This document shows positions 18,638 through 26,793 of a stretch of DNA of 29,283 nt, in pieces. A program made the translations under genes and the position numbers. The notes beneath the pieces were generated by a model. The model had not been told where the DNA came from, ran no database searches, and saw only the letters and a list, made by a program, of their open reading frames with translations. Origin of the DNA: JBFKMV01 sp041629655 (GTDB taxonomy: Bacteria; Acidobacteriota; Polarisedimenticolia; Polarisedimenticolales; Polarisedimenticolaceae); assembly GCA_041629655.1 (NCBI GenBank), contig JBFKMV010000043.1, forward strand, positions 1 to 29,283, written 5' to 3'. The stretch's first letter is position 1. The number at the start of each line of letters is the position of its first letter.

Positions 18638-20557
18638 TCATCCAGGACGCGGCCAGGCGCGTCCGGTGGCTCGCTCCAGCTCGAAGACGAAATCGGCGGC
18701 GGGTTCGATGCCCAGCGCCAGCGCGCGCAGCGCGTGCTCCCAGGCGCGCTCGACCTCTCCGCTGCGGAAGTGGATCACGGCCAGATTGTGGTGCGCGACG
18801 CCGTTCGGGGGTCCGATCTCCAGCACACGGAGGTACGCGTCGCGGGCCGCGTCGAGCTGTTCCGACGCCAGCAGAGCGTGTGCGAGGATCAGGTGGGCGT
18901 TGGCGGAGCCGGGATCCAGCTCGATCGCGCGCCGGCAGTGCCCGATGGCGCGGGCGGCATCGCCCATCATCAGCCGGGCATGGCCGAGCTCGCCGTGGGC
19001 CGCGGCAAGCCCGGGATGCTGGTCGAGCGCCCGCTCGAACTCGCGCGCGGCGTCCTCCCAGCGCTCCGCGCGCAGCAGCACCCGTCCCAGGATCACACGC
19101 GCGGCCGCGAGCGATGGCCGCAGCTCCAGGGCGCGACGCGCCAACGGCTCGGCGGCCTCCGGCTCGCCCGCGTCGAGGTGGAGCTGCGCCAGGTTCAGCA
19201 GCGGGTCGGCGTACGCCGGGTCGAGCTCGATCGCCCGCCGAAACGCCCGAAGCGCCCCCGCCCGATCGCCGCCTGCTTCGCGCAGCATGCCGAGCGTGTT
19301 GTGGGCGTTGGCCGATGCGGGGTCCCGGTCGAGCACGTACGCGACGGCGGCGTGCGCGGCCTCGAAGTCCCCGGCTGCGAGGTGCGCGTAGCCGAGGTTG
19401 GCCCGCGCCCCGAGGTCTGCCGGATCGAGCGCGACGGCACGCTCGAGCAGCGCGATCGCCTCGCGGGCCCGTCCGCGCTCCGCCTGGACCTCGCCGAGGT
19501 TGGCCAGCGCGGGCTGGAAGTCGGGCGCCAGCCCGAGCGCCCGCTCGTAGGCCACCACGGCGGCGCCGGTGTCCCCCTGGTGGCTGAGAGCGATGCCCCG
19601 GTTGTAGTGCACGCGGTGGTCGTTCGGCCGGGCGGTCAGGATGCGCTCGTAGAGCCGGAGCGCGTCACCGTAGCGCCGGGAACGGCGCAGCGCGATGGCC
19701 AGCGGCACGGCGGCGTCGAGGTCCGGTGGGCGCCCGCCGGCCAGCGGCTCGAGGGCCTCGATCGCCCCGGCGTAGCGTCCCGCCTCGATGTCGATCCGCG
19801 CCGCCAGGATGCGCGCCCTCGCGGCACCGGCCCGCTCGGTCTGGAGCGCTCGCAGGTAGAGGACGCGCGCGGCTTCCCGGCGCTCCTCGACGAGCGGAAA
19901 CGTCGTCGCCGCGAAGCGGCGGTCACAGTGCAGCGCGATCAGCTCGGCATTGAGCGAATCGATCTCACGGCCCGAGACGCGCGCGTGCATCAGGCTACGC
20001 TGGTCACCGACGTGGATGGCTCCGAACAGATGCCCCAGCTCGTGGGCCAGCAACGGGTGGATCTCGCGTAACGACCCGCCGGCGATCAGCGCGATGTAGC
20101 CCTCCTCGTAGGCCGTGCTGCCGGAGGCCCGAGGCGATCGCGCCACCACGAGGCCGCGCCGGTTCGCAGGTGGCGGCGGAACGAGCCCGACGACGATGTC
20201 GGCATCGCCTCGCCCGATGGTCTGCAGCAGCTCGAGCAGCAGCCCATCGGCGGAGTCTCGTGCCGTCGCGGTCGTCCAGGGCACGAGCTGCGCGATCTCG
20301 AGGTCGCGGCCGAGATGAGGCGCGAGCAGGCCGCCCGCACGGGACACGGCGTCGGCAAGATCCGTCGAGGTCACCCTGGTCGGCCGGAGCGGCGGGGCCA
20401 GGGCGACCCGTAGACGCACCGGTTCGCCTGGACAGGTCTGCGGGTCCGGAGCCGCTGCGACCGGCGGGAAGGCGACCAGACAGACCCCGAACAGGGCGCA
20501 GAAGAGGTGCCGCTTGGCAGGCGCCCGCGGGTCGGTCGTGGCTCGGAAAAACACCAC
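18638..20557 (-). CDS. Exported metzincin-like zinc protease domain fused to a TPR array
   Basis: The protein has 639 residues with a signal peptide of about 36 residues (hydrophobic run, then VAAA). The N-terminal domain contains HELGHLFGAIH at residues 172-182, a full HExxHxxGxxH zinc motif, and SLMH at 188-191 suits the Met-turn of metzincins. From about residue 225 to the end are ten to twelve TPRs of the usual 34-residue type (for example AIELDPAYADPLLNLAQ). The catalytic Glu173 and all three His ligands are present. Archaemetzincins and matrixins share the motif, but I do not know this fusion as a named family. A TPR-guided periplasmic protease is a reasonable inference. Repeat copy E lies 64 bases upstream of the ATG. 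Confidence 0.85.
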   Translation of the reverse strand: MVFFRATTDPRAPAKRHLFCALFGVCLVAFPPVAAAPDPQTCPGEPVRLRVALAPPLRPTRVTSTDLADAVSRAGGLLAPHLGRDLEIAQLVPWTTATARDSADGLLLELLQTIGRGDADIVVGLVPPPPANRRGLVVARSPRASGSTAYEEGYIALIAGGSLREIHPLLAHELGHLFGAIHVGDQRSLMHARVSGREIDSLNAELIALHCDRRFAATTFPLVEERREAARVLYLRALQTERAGAARARILAARIDIEAGRYAGAIEALEPLAGGRPPDLDAAVPLAIALRRSRRYGDALRLYERILTARPNDHRVHYNRGIALSHQGDTGAAVVAYERALGLAPDFQPALANLGEVQAERGRAREAIALLERAVALDPADLGARANLGYAHLAAGDFEAAHAAVAYVLDRDPASANAHNTLGMLREAGGDRAGALRAFRRAIELDPAYADPLLNLAQLHLDAGEPEAAEPLARRALELRPSLAAARVILGRVLLRAERWEDAAREFERALDQHPGLAAAHGELGHARLMMGDAARAIGHCRRAIELDPGSANAHLILAHALLASEQLDAARDAYLRVLEIGPPNGVAHHNLAVIHFRSGEVERAWEHALRALALGIEPAADFVFELERATGRAWPRPG

Positions 20558-20620
20558 ACTCCATCATGCCCGCGGCGGGCTCCGGCGCCAAGACCGGTGG
20601 CTGGAGTGGCGAAGCACCGA

Positions 20621-20645
20621 GTTCGCAGCTTGTTCGCCTGGGCCG
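20621..20645 (-). repeat. Intergenic repeat copy E (block 1, minus strand)
   Basis: On the minus strand it reads ...GAACAAGCTGCGAAC, followed by GCCACTCCA where copies A and D have GCAACTCTA/GCAACTCCA. It is the only copy in reverse orientation. A block 2 is not clear; a degenerate GGAGTGTGGTGTT falls at about the expected distance and overlaps the region of the metzincin-TPR start. Confidence 0.6.
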
Positions 20646-20651
20646 CTTCGC

Positions 20652-22409
20652 TCACGGCCGCGGAACAGGCTCCTCGAGCGCCGGGGCCGGATCGGTCGCA
20701 CCCGCCTGGCCGCGTCTCATCTCGTAGGCATCGCGCAGCGCGTAGACGTGATCGCGCCACACACGCTCGTCTCGCGGGACGTTCCTCACCGGCTTGCGGA
20801 TCATGCGGCGGCACAACAGCATCTGGCGTCGGGTGCTGCTGGTTTTCGAGTACAGCTTGAGCGCGAACTTCGAGAAGTCTCGAACCATGAAATCGAAGAT
20901 CCGGTCGACGACGACGTCGTCAATCCGGTAGATCTTCGCGTTTTCGAGGATCAACTGCCCGTAAACCACCAGCGTGAACAACTCGCCGAGAATCAACAGG
21001 AAGTCGAAGTCCTCCAGTTGCTCCTTCGTCGGTCTTCCGACCAGCAGCAGTCCCTTGAGCATGCGGACCTGTCGCGAGAAGACCCGTACGTTCGGCAGGT
21101 CGAAGGCGCCGTAAACCGGCCGGTAATCGTGGAACCGGATCTTGCTCAGGCCACGCGTAGGTCCCTGTGCGAAGAGGAAGGCGTCGTGTCGCGCCTCGTC
21201 GATGCGACCGATCTCGGGGTACTCCTTGGCGCGGAAGAAGTAGTTCTTCATGAACTTGATGATCAGCGCCATGTTCACGTGAACGGTCCCCTCGAGCTTG
21301 GGCAGGGCCCGGATGTCCCGTGCGGCCATCTCGAAGTAGCTGTCCTTCTCGAAACCCTTCGCCGCGATCACGTCCCACAGGTGGTCGATGACTTCCTCTC
21401 CCTGGGTCGTCACCTTCATCTTGACCATCGGGTTGTACAGCAGGTAGCGGCGGTCGTCGGGCGATGCCGCGCGCATGTAGTCGGCCGCACGCAACGCGAA
21501 GAGCTTCATCGACAACAGGCGGAAGTAGGCGTCGGTGAACAGTTGTCGGATATGGACGAAGTCGGTGACGTAGTGATCGAACAGCCGGCGCTTCGACGCG
21601 TGGTTGATCGCCTCGTAGAACGCGTGCGTGCAGATCCCGATCGAGGCCCAGCCCAGGTTGAACTTGCCGACGTTGACCGTGTTCAGCGACGCGTCCCACG
21701 CCTCCCGGCCCTGGGACATGATATCCGCTTCCGTGACCGGATAGTCGCGTAGCGCGAACTCCGCCACATAGTTCTGGGAATTGCAGACGTTCTTGATCAG
21801 ATCGAAATCGTCGTGCCTCGGGTCGGCGGCGAAGAACACGTAGTCGTCGGAGTCCGCCATCTTGCCGAACACCGACACTATCGCCGCTTCGTTCGCGTTC
21901 CCGATGTAGTACTTGCTCCCGTTCGCCACGTAGCGGCCCCGACCCAGGTCCTTCAGGCTCATTTCGCTCGCGTAGATGTCGGCCCCGTGCTCCTTTTCCG
22001 AGAGGCCGAAGGCGAACACGCCTCCGGCATCGAGCAGCTCGCCGGCCCGCTTCCTGACCGCCTGGTTGTTCGTCATCCACAGCGGCCCGAGGCCCAGGAT
22101 CGTCACCTGCCAGGTGTACCAGTACGCCAGCCCGTAGAAGCTCAGGATCTCGTTGAACTCGCAGTTGCGCCAGGTGTCCCAGCGCGCATCCGGGTTGTCG
22201 ATCGCGTGATCCGGCGGCGTCAGCAACGTCGCGAATATCCGCTCGCGTTTCACGAATTCGAGAAAATCGGCGTACCACACGCGCTCGTGGTCGTCGTGCT
22301 TGATCCGGTCGAGCCCCTTGCTCTCGAAGAACTCCACGGTCTTGCGCATGATCTCGCGCGAGCGCTCGTCAGGGTAGAAGCGGTCGAGCTTGTTCGGGTT
22401 GAGCAACAT
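20652..22409 (-). CDS. Acyl-CoA dehydrogenase family protein
   Basis: The 585-residue flavoprotein has acyl-CoA dehydrogenase landmarks: FAFGLSEKEHGAD for FAD/substrate binding, a middle beta-domain, and LEGTVHVN, whose Glu373 sits where the catalytic base of the family is found. Compared with the usual 380-residue enzymes it is extended at the C-terminus by about 190 residues, including a long helical segment. It therefore resembles the large acyl-CoA dehydrogenase/oxidase-like branch. GGGAG eight bases upstream supports the ATG at 22409. No beta-oxidation partner genes are adjacent, so the substrate is unknown. Confidence 0.85.
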   Translation of the reverse strand: MLLNPNKLDRFYPDERSREIMRKTVEFFESKGLDRIKHDDHERVWYADFLEFVKRERIFATLLTPPDHAIDNPDARWDTWRNCEFNEILSFYGLAYWYTWQVTILGLGPLWMTNNQAVRKRAGELLDAGGVFAFGLSEKEHGADIYASEMSLKDLGRGRYVANGSKYYIGNANEAAIVSVFGKMADSDDYVFFAADPRHDDFDLIKNVCNSQNYVAEFALRDYPVTEADIMSQGREAWDASLNTVNVGKFNLGWASIGICTHAFYEAINHASKRRLFDHYVTDFVHIRQLFTDAYFRLLSMKLFALRAADYMRAASPDDRRYLLYNPMVKMKVTTQGEEVIDHLWDVIAAKGFEKDSYFEMAARDIRALPKLEGTVHVNMALIIKFMKNYFFRAKEYPEIGRIDEARHDAFLFAQGPTRGLSKIRFHDYRPVYGAFDLPNVRVFSRQVRMLKGLLLVGRPTKEQLEDFDFLLILGELFTLVVYGQLILENAKIYRIDDVVVDRIFDFMVRDFSKFALKLYSKTSSTRRQMLLCRRMIRKPVRNVPRDERVWRDHVYALRDAYEMRRGQAGATDPAPALEEPVPRP

Positions 22410-22494
22410 CTCTCGGCTCCCGTTACGGCTTTTTTCCCTCGATCAGCCTAACACCACAGCGGTTGGCTTTTCAGCGGAACTCGCGATCGGACGG

Positions 22495-22593
22495 CTCGGA
22501 GCCCCAGTGCGGGCTCGCGCGCGACTCGGCGACCCGAAGTGGTGGATCGAGAACCTGGAGTGGCACGGGCCGAGCAGCGCCTACGCGTTCTGA
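22495..22593 (+). other. Possible C-terminal remnant of an unidentified plus-strand gene
   Basis: A frame here ends DPKWWIENLEWHGPSSAYAF and stops at 22591-22593, exactly inside the duplicated segment. At the other copy the plus strand ends SLEYAFPGTRYAF with the same stop. Both read LE(W/Y)...YAF, which hints at the tail of one gene family, but no domain is recognisable. Confidence 0.2.
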
Positions 22594-22686
22594 CGCAACC
22601 CACGACCACGCTCACAGGTAACCGAGGTCCTTCAACACTTCGCGCATGATCCGGATGCGCTCCCGGAACAGCTCGCGGAATTCCCG
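22581..22686. repeat. Beta-lactamase 3' end, partner of the duplicate at 18.5 kb
   Basis: These bases match 18489-18594 as described there. This copy is attached to the complete gene. The two copies are in the same orientation, about 4.1 kb apart, on either side of the metzincin-TPR and acyl-CoA dehydrogenase genes. Confidence 0.85.
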
Positions 22687-23415
22687 CGCCTCGATCTGGA
22701 GCGCGTAGAAGGCGACGTCCTCGCCGCGCTCCACGTACCCCACGAGCCAGCCCAGATAGCCGATGTCCTCCTGCGGGCAGGCCCCGGTCTTTCCGCGCCA
22801 GACCCAGCCGTCGCCGCGTTCGAGCACGATCGCGTCCTTGACCGTGCGCGTGGCCGCCTCGTCGAACCCCAGCTCGCCGGCGCGAAAGCGGCGCAGGAAC
22901 GCCACCTGCTCGTCGGCCGAGATGCGCAGGCTGCTCGAGAGCCAGAACCGGTCCACTCCCCCGCTGGTGTCCATGTTCCCGTAGCCGATGCGGGAGACCT
23001 CGCGGGACATGCGTTCCGCGCCGACGCGGCGCGCCAGCTCCTGGTAGTACCACACGACGGAATTGCGGATCGCGCTGGTGAGATCGTGATCGCGAGACCA
23101 CGACTTCGGCCATCCCTCCTGCCGGGGGTCGCGCTCGGGGTTCCAGGCGATCGTCGAGCGCTCCGGCGTCACGGCGCCGGCCTGGAGCGCGATCAACGAG
23201 TTCGGGATCTTGAAGGTCGAGCAGGGAGAGTACCGCCGCGCAGCGCGCTCGGGGTTGACCCGCAGGTGCTCCCCCGTCCTCGTCTCGTAGATCACGAGCG
23301 TGCCCGGGCGACCCTCGAGGTGCCGCGCCGGGTCCGCCGCGGGGACGACGGAGGACGTGAGCAGGAAAGCGGCCACCGACATCGTCGTGACCCGTCTCGT
23401 CGTTCGTTGCTTCAT
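22612..23415 (-). CDS. bla: Class D (OXA-type) beta-lactamase
   Basis: The 267-residue protein carries a signal peptide (to about residue 27) and every class D active-site motif. These are STFK with the nucleophile Ser66 and the Lys69 that is carboxylated in the family, SVV at 119-121, YGN at 145-147, Trp158 in FWLSSS (which stabilises the carboxylated Lys), and KTG at 209-211. Length and motif spacing are normal, so a working periplasmic serine beta-lactamase is expected. Base composition matches its neighbours and no transposase or integron site is near, so it looks chromosomal and intrinsic, not recently acquired. Repeat copy B begins 48 bases upstream of the ATG. The spectrum cannot be inferred. 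Confidence 0.93.
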   Translation of the reverse strand: MKQRTTRRVTTMSVAAFLLTSSVVPAADPARHLEGRPGTLVIYETRTGEHLRVNPERAARRYSPCSTFKIPNSLIALQAGAVTPERSTIAWNPERDPRQEGWPKSWSRDHDLTSAIRNSVVWYYQELARRVGAERMSREVSRIGYGNMDTSGGVDRFWLSSSLRISADEQVAFLRRFRAGELGFDEAATRTVKDAIVLERGDGWVWRGKTGACPQEDIGYLGWLVGYVERGEDVAFYALQIEAREFRELFRERIRIMREVLKDLGYL

Positions 23416-23463
23416 CGGAATCCCTCGATACAGGGCCCATGCAGCTCGGCCCGGTCCGGTGTG

Positions 23464-23567
23464 CGGCGAAGTGGCATAAGCTGCGAACTACGTCCCGTGG
23501 ACTTTAGATACGCTAAAGCCGGAGGATCAATCGAGAAACCGGGGGTAGTTTACACCGGCCCTACCGG
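23464..23567 (+). repeat. Intergenic repeat copy B (both blocks present)
   Basis: Block 1 (23464-23488) ends in CATAAGCTGCGAAC. Block 2 (23541-23567) has GGGGGTAGTTTACACC and the hairpin CCGG-CCCTA-CCGG. The last stem pair is G-C here and A-T in copies A and C, which preserves the pairing. It lies between the divergent beta-lactamase and flavoprotein genes. Confidence 0.75.
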
Positions 23568-23695
23568 ATCGGACGGGAGCTGCACACACGGCGAGGTTGC
23601 AGCTTCGGGCGTTTGTGCTTTACTGGGTGTCCTGGCTCATTGCCAAGCCAAACGAGGCCTTGACCTCGGATCCAGGTAGGGAGGTCCGCCGCAAC

Positions 23696-24703
23696 ATGAC
23701 GCCTCCGCGTTTTGACACGGAAAGCCCGACCAGGATCGCGGTCGTGGGTGCCGGCGTGTCCGGGCTGGTCTGCGCCCGGACCCTGGCGGATCACGGGAGC
23801 GAGGTCGTGGTGTTCGACAAGGGACGCCGGCCCGGCGGGCGGCTCGCCACGCGCACGGCCGAGACCTGGAGCTACGATCACGGCGCCCCGTTCTTCACGG
23901 TGCGCAACCCGCGTTTCGGCGAGCAGGTCCGGCGCTGGATCGAGAACGGCGTCGTCGCCGAGTGGCGCGGCCGCATCGTCACCATCGAGGGCGGAGCGCG
24001 CAGGCCGACCTCGAGTTCGCCGCAGCGCTACGTCGGCGTGCCGCAGATGAACTCCCTCGCCGCTCACCTGGCGTTGGGCTGCGACGTCCGGAACGGCATC
24101 CGCGTGCAGGACCTGAAGCGGGTGCAAGACCATTGGTACCTGGCGCACGAGGCCGCGGAGGAGGGTCCTTACGACTTCGTCGTGGTGACCGTGCCGGCCC
24201 CCCAGGCGCTGCCGCTGCTGGAGTCCGCTCCCGAGCTGCGCCGCCAGGTCGCCGAGGTGCACATGCAGCCGTGCTGGGCCGTGCTGCTGGCCTTCGCCTC
24301 ACCGCTCGACGTGGATTTCGACGGGGCGTTCATGAACGAGGGAGCGCTGTCGTGGATCGCCCGCGACGGCAGCAAGCCCGGTCGCAGCTCGGAAACCTGG
24401 GTGCTGCAAGCCTCCGCCGGGTGGACCCGCGAGCATCTCGAGGACGAACGGGAGCAGGTAGCGGCGACGCTGACCGGGGCCTTCGCCGAGGTCGTCGGCC
24501 ACGAACTGCCGGAGCCGATCGACCGACAGGCCCACCGCTGGCGCTACGCCGCGCCCGCCCGGCCGCTCCCGTCCCGCTGCCTGTTCGACCGATCGCTCGG
24601 CATCGTGGTCTGCGGCGACTCGTGTGGAGGGGGCGGCGTCGAGGGCGCGTTCCTCAGCGGCAGCGCTGCCGCGGACTGCGTGCTCGCTTGGGTCGCCGAC
24701 TGA
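23696..24703 (+). CDS. Renalase-like NAD/FAD-dependent oxidoreductase
   Basis: The 335-residue flavoprotein has the N-terminal dinucleotide motif VVGAGVSGLVCA, then FDKGRRPGGRLATR (the GG doublet motif). The family-typical YDHGAPFFTVRNPRF and a C-terminal GDSCGGGGVEGAFLSG that contacts FAD follow. This is the bacterial renalase/amine-oxidase-like group, whose members oxidise dihydronicotinamide isomers or remain uncharacterised. I start it at ATG 23696, with GGGAGG about 11 bases upstream; the frame stays open to 23597, but the extra residues precede the Rossmann fold and overlap promoter-like sequence next to repeat B. It is convergent with the MBL-fold gene, with a kinase-like remnant in the gap. 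Confidence 0.88.
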   Translation: MTPPRFDTESPTRIAVVGAGVSGLVCARTLADHGSEVVVFDKGRRPGGRLATRTAETWSYDHGAPFFTVRNPRFGEQVRRWIENGVVAEWRGRIVTIEGGARRPTSSSPQRYVGVPQMNSLAAHLALGCDVRNGIRVQDLKRVQDHWYLAHEAAEEGPYDFVVVTVPAPQALPLLESAPELRRQVAEVHMQPCWAVLLAFASPLDVDFDGAFMNEGALSWIARDGSKPGRSSETWVLQASAGWTREHLEDEREQVAATLTGAFAEVVGHELPEPIDRQAHRWRYAAPARPLPSRCLFDRSLGIVVCGDSCGGGGVEGAFLSGSAAADCVLAWVAD

Positions 24704-24709
24704 ACCGGT

Positions 24710-24769
24710 CAAGCCTTCGGCGTGCTGCACGCCGTCGCAGATCCGCATGAACAGCTCGAGCCGCAATGC
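24710..24769 (-). pseudogene. Possible fragment of a Ser/Thr protein kinase domain
   Basis: Twenty residues on the minus strand read ALRLELFMRICDGVQHAEGL. Bacterial Pkn2-type kinases carry RLELFLRVCDAVQHAHQ just before the HRDLKP catalytic loop, so about 13 of 16 core positions agree. No catalytic loop follows, since the frame runs into the antisense of the flavoprotein gene. This is a short match made from memory of the family, so it is tentative. Confidence 0.4.
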
Positions 24770-24800
24770 GGGAGCGCCCGCTCCGGCGCCACGGATCTGC

Positions 24801-25649
24801 CTACCCCTGGTTTGCCGGCTCGTGGAGCTCGCCGTTCCGATAGACGAAGCGCGCGCCCGGGGCGGCGGCCACGCCCACCGTGGTCGGCAGGCCGAGCTTG
24901 AAGACCTCGTCGGCGAAGGCGGCATAGTGGTACTCGCGGCCGGTGCCGTGCATCGGGAAGGTCACCCGGGGCTCGAGGGTCTCGAGGCTGTAGATATCAC
25001 CCTGGTTGAGAGCCCCGGCCCGCCCGCGGGGGCCGAAAGCGGAGATGAAGGCGATGTCGATCGTCTCGGCGGCAGCGGCCATGCGGTCGATGTTCGCCCG
25101 GAACGTCTCGTTGGGGGGCTCGCTCCAGGTCCCGTGGTCGCCGGAGTGGTAAACGGTCAGGCCGCCCGAGTGCACCAGGAAGAACCCCTCGGGAATGCCG
25201 TCGAATTCGTGGTGCAGCGCAAACACCCGAGCGCCGGACACGTCGGTCCACTCGCCGTCCGCGGGAACGACCACCTCTCCGGAGTCGGGCTCGTCCCAGC
25301 CCATCACGACGACCAGGTCCTCCACCGACTCGCGCAGGTGCAACACGTCGCGCCTGAAATGGTCGCCGTGCGCGTGCGAGACGAATAGCACGACTTTCCG
25401 ATCGGCCAGCAGATCCCGTGACAGTGTGCCGTCATCGAGCGCGCCATCCTCGATCGGGCCGGTGTAGTCGAAGATCAACGTGTGTTCCGGCGTGCGCACC
25501 AGCCACCCGGCGTGGTCCAGGTACCGGACTTCCGCCTCCGCGAATCCGGGCGGGTCGATCGACGAACCGTCGCAGGCCACGACGAGGCAGGCAAGGGCCG
25601 TCACGCCTAGCCGCGTCCAGAACCGCATCGGTGAGGCTTGGCCGGCCAT
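24801..25649 (-). CDS. MBL-fold metallo-hydrolase, predicted lipoprotein
   Basis: The 282-residue product has a lipoprotein signal (LACLVVAC) and a metallo-beta-lactamase fold. The zinc motif SHAHGDH (HxHxDH) is intact, followed by YHSGDHG and a late FPMHGTG histidine, in the layout of UlaG-like hydrolases. It is not a class B beta-lactamase by motif spacing, and the substrate is unknown. The ATG at 25649 lies one base after the YbjQ stop, so the two genes form a tight pair. An internal ATG at 25628 would give a more typical signal peptide and cannot be excluded. Confidence 0.87.
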   Translation of the reverse strand: MAGQASPMRFWTRLGVTALACLVVACDGSSIDPPGFAEAEVRYLDHAGWLVRTPEHTLIFDYTGPIEDGALDDGTLSRDLLADRKVVLFVSHAHGDHFRRDVLHLRESVEDLVVVMGWDEPDSGEVVVPADGEWTDVSGARVFALHHEFDGIPEGFFLVHSGGLTVYHSGDHGTWSEPPNETFRANIDRMAAAAETIDIAFISAFGPRGRAGALNQGDIYSLETLEPRVTFPMHGTGREYHYAAFADEVFKLGLPTTVGVAAAPGARFVYRNGELHEPANQG

Positions 25650-25650
25650 G

Positions 25651-25980
25651 CTAGGCGCGCTCCACGACGACGGCCGTTCCGTAGCAGAGCACCTCGTTGA
25701 CCCCCGACATCACCTCGGTGGCGTCGTAGCGAACGCCCACCACGGCGTTCGCCCCGGTTTCTTCGGCGTGCGCGAGCATCAGGGCGAAGGCTTCGCCGCG
25801 AGTCTTCTCGCACAGCTCCGTGAACAGCGTGATGTTGCCCCCGAACAGCGTCTGGATGGACGCGCCGAACGTGCCGAACACCGACCTCGACCGGACGGTG
25901 ATCCCCCGGACGACCCCCAGGGTGGTCTTGATGCGGAACCCTTCGAGATGGAACGCGGTCGTGGTCATCGATTGCTGCAT
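25651..25980 (-). CDS. YbjQ/UPF0145 family protein
   Basis: The 109-residue protein matches the UPF0145 (YbjQ) family along its length: early GFRIKTTLGVVRG, central LCEKTRGEAFALMLAHA, then ANAVVGVRYDATEV and the final CYGTAVVVE. Family members form small beta-rich oligomers of unsettled function. GGAGG lies about nine bases before the ATG at 25980. It is one base upstream of the MBL-fold lipoprotein gene, so they are almost certainly co-transcribed. Confidence 0.88.
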   Translation of the reverse strand: MQQSMTTTAFHLEGFRIKTTLGVVRGITVRSRSVFGTFGASIQTLFGGNITLFTELCEKTRGEAFALMLAHAEETGANAVVGVRYDATEVMSGVNEVLCYGTAVVVERA

Positions 25981-26161
25981 GTTCCCCTACCTCCGCGGCG
26001 ATACCTGGAGTCTAGTCCATTCCGCACCCGTGCGACGGCTTGCGAGCCGAGCTCTTCGCCGGCTCCTTCAACAGGTCGAGTGACACCGGCCGCCGACCGC
26101 GTCGGTCTTTCGCAGTTCGTCGGAGACGCTCGTTGGCGCCCTTGATGCGCGTGTCGGGTTG

Positions 26162-26470
26162 CTACTCTGAAGCATGACGGAGGTGAGTGTAGAGCTCGAG
26201 ACCGCTCAGCCCCACAAGGAGCGTTACGAGAGCCCAAAGAGCGAGCCACCCCAAAGCGGTGAGGCTCAGCGAACCCGTGAGCAGCCAGATCGCAAGGACC
26301 CCGGCCCCGCACAGATTGATCGCCATCGCCCCTCCGAGACCCAGGCCGACCATTCGCAGGGGAGGCCGACAACGCTCGACGAGTAGCGCCACCCCGATCC
26401 CGACCAGAACGCCGCCGAGAACGGAGGCGAAGAACGTACCCTCGGTCGGCAGCCCGAGCGCTCGGGTCAA
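26162..26470 (-). CDS. Small membrane protein with four hydrophobic segments
   Basis: The 102-residue product has helices at about FFASVLGGVLVGIGVALLVE, MVGLGLGGAMAINLCGAGVLA (core shown), LSLTALGWLALWALVTLLVG and a short tail. I know no name for it. The only available start is TTG at 26470 without a ribosome site. A frame just upstream in another register begins MSKELVPELL at an ATG near 26498. That could be the true N-terminus if a single-base indel lies around 26470-26480, so the gene may be frameshifted. Repeat copy D is about 76 bases upstream. Confidence 0.6.
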   Translation of the reverse strand: MTRALGLPTEGTFFASVLGGVLVGIGVALLVERCRPPLRMVGLGLGGAMAINLCGAGVLAIWLLTGSLSLTALGWLALWALVTLLVGLSGLELYTHLRHASE

Positions 26471-26545
26471 GAAGTTCGGGTACCAGTTCTTTGCTCATCC
26501 TCTCGTCGGTCTCTTGTCCGTCCAGCGTTCGGTCGAGGCTGCGGG

Positions 26546-26570
26546 CGGCTGAGTCGGACAAGCTGCGAAC
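26546..26570 (+). repeat. Intergenic repeat copy D (block 1)
   Basis: It ends GGACAAGCTGCGAAC and continues GACGTCCGGCAACTCCAT, nearly the same as copy A over this extension. Block 2 is not visible; its expected place is taken by the end of the zinc-ribbon gene. Confidence 0.7.
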
Positions 26571-26625
26571 GACGTCCGGCAACTCCATCTCCCGGTGGGG
26601 ATCCGGAACCCGCGCCGCGACGGGC

Positions 26626-26793
26626 CTAGCTCTTCTTGGCCGTCTCCACGTAGACGCTGCTCCAGCAGCGCTCGACCTGCTTGCTGGAGCACTTGGGGCA
26701 CCGCACGACGTGCTTCGTCTCGTGGCGGGCCACCGTTTCGACGATCTCGAATCGCTTCCTGCAATCCTGGCAGATGTACTCGTAGACCGGCAT
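26626..26793 (-). CDS. FmdB-type zinc ribbon protein
   Basis: The 55-residue protein opens MPVYEYICQDC, the signature of the FmdB/CxxC_CXXC zinc-ribbon family, and has two CxxC pairs (Cys8/Cys11 and Cys32/Cys35) to hold one zinc ion. GGGAGA seven bases upstream fixes the start at 26793, although the frame extends further. These proteins are proposed regulators or ribosome-associated factors, but roles are unproven. It is a single gene between repeat D and the secreted protein gene. Confidence 0.88.
   Translation of the reverse strand: MPVYEYICQDCRKRFEIVETVARHETKHVVRCPKCSSKQVERCWSSVYVETAKKS

Noticed and set aside
24801..25649. MBL-fold gene as a class B beta-lactamase paired with the class D enzyme
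   Set aside because: Motif spacing and the lipoprotein form fit UlaG-like hydrolases, and it is coupled to YbjQ, not to the class D gene.
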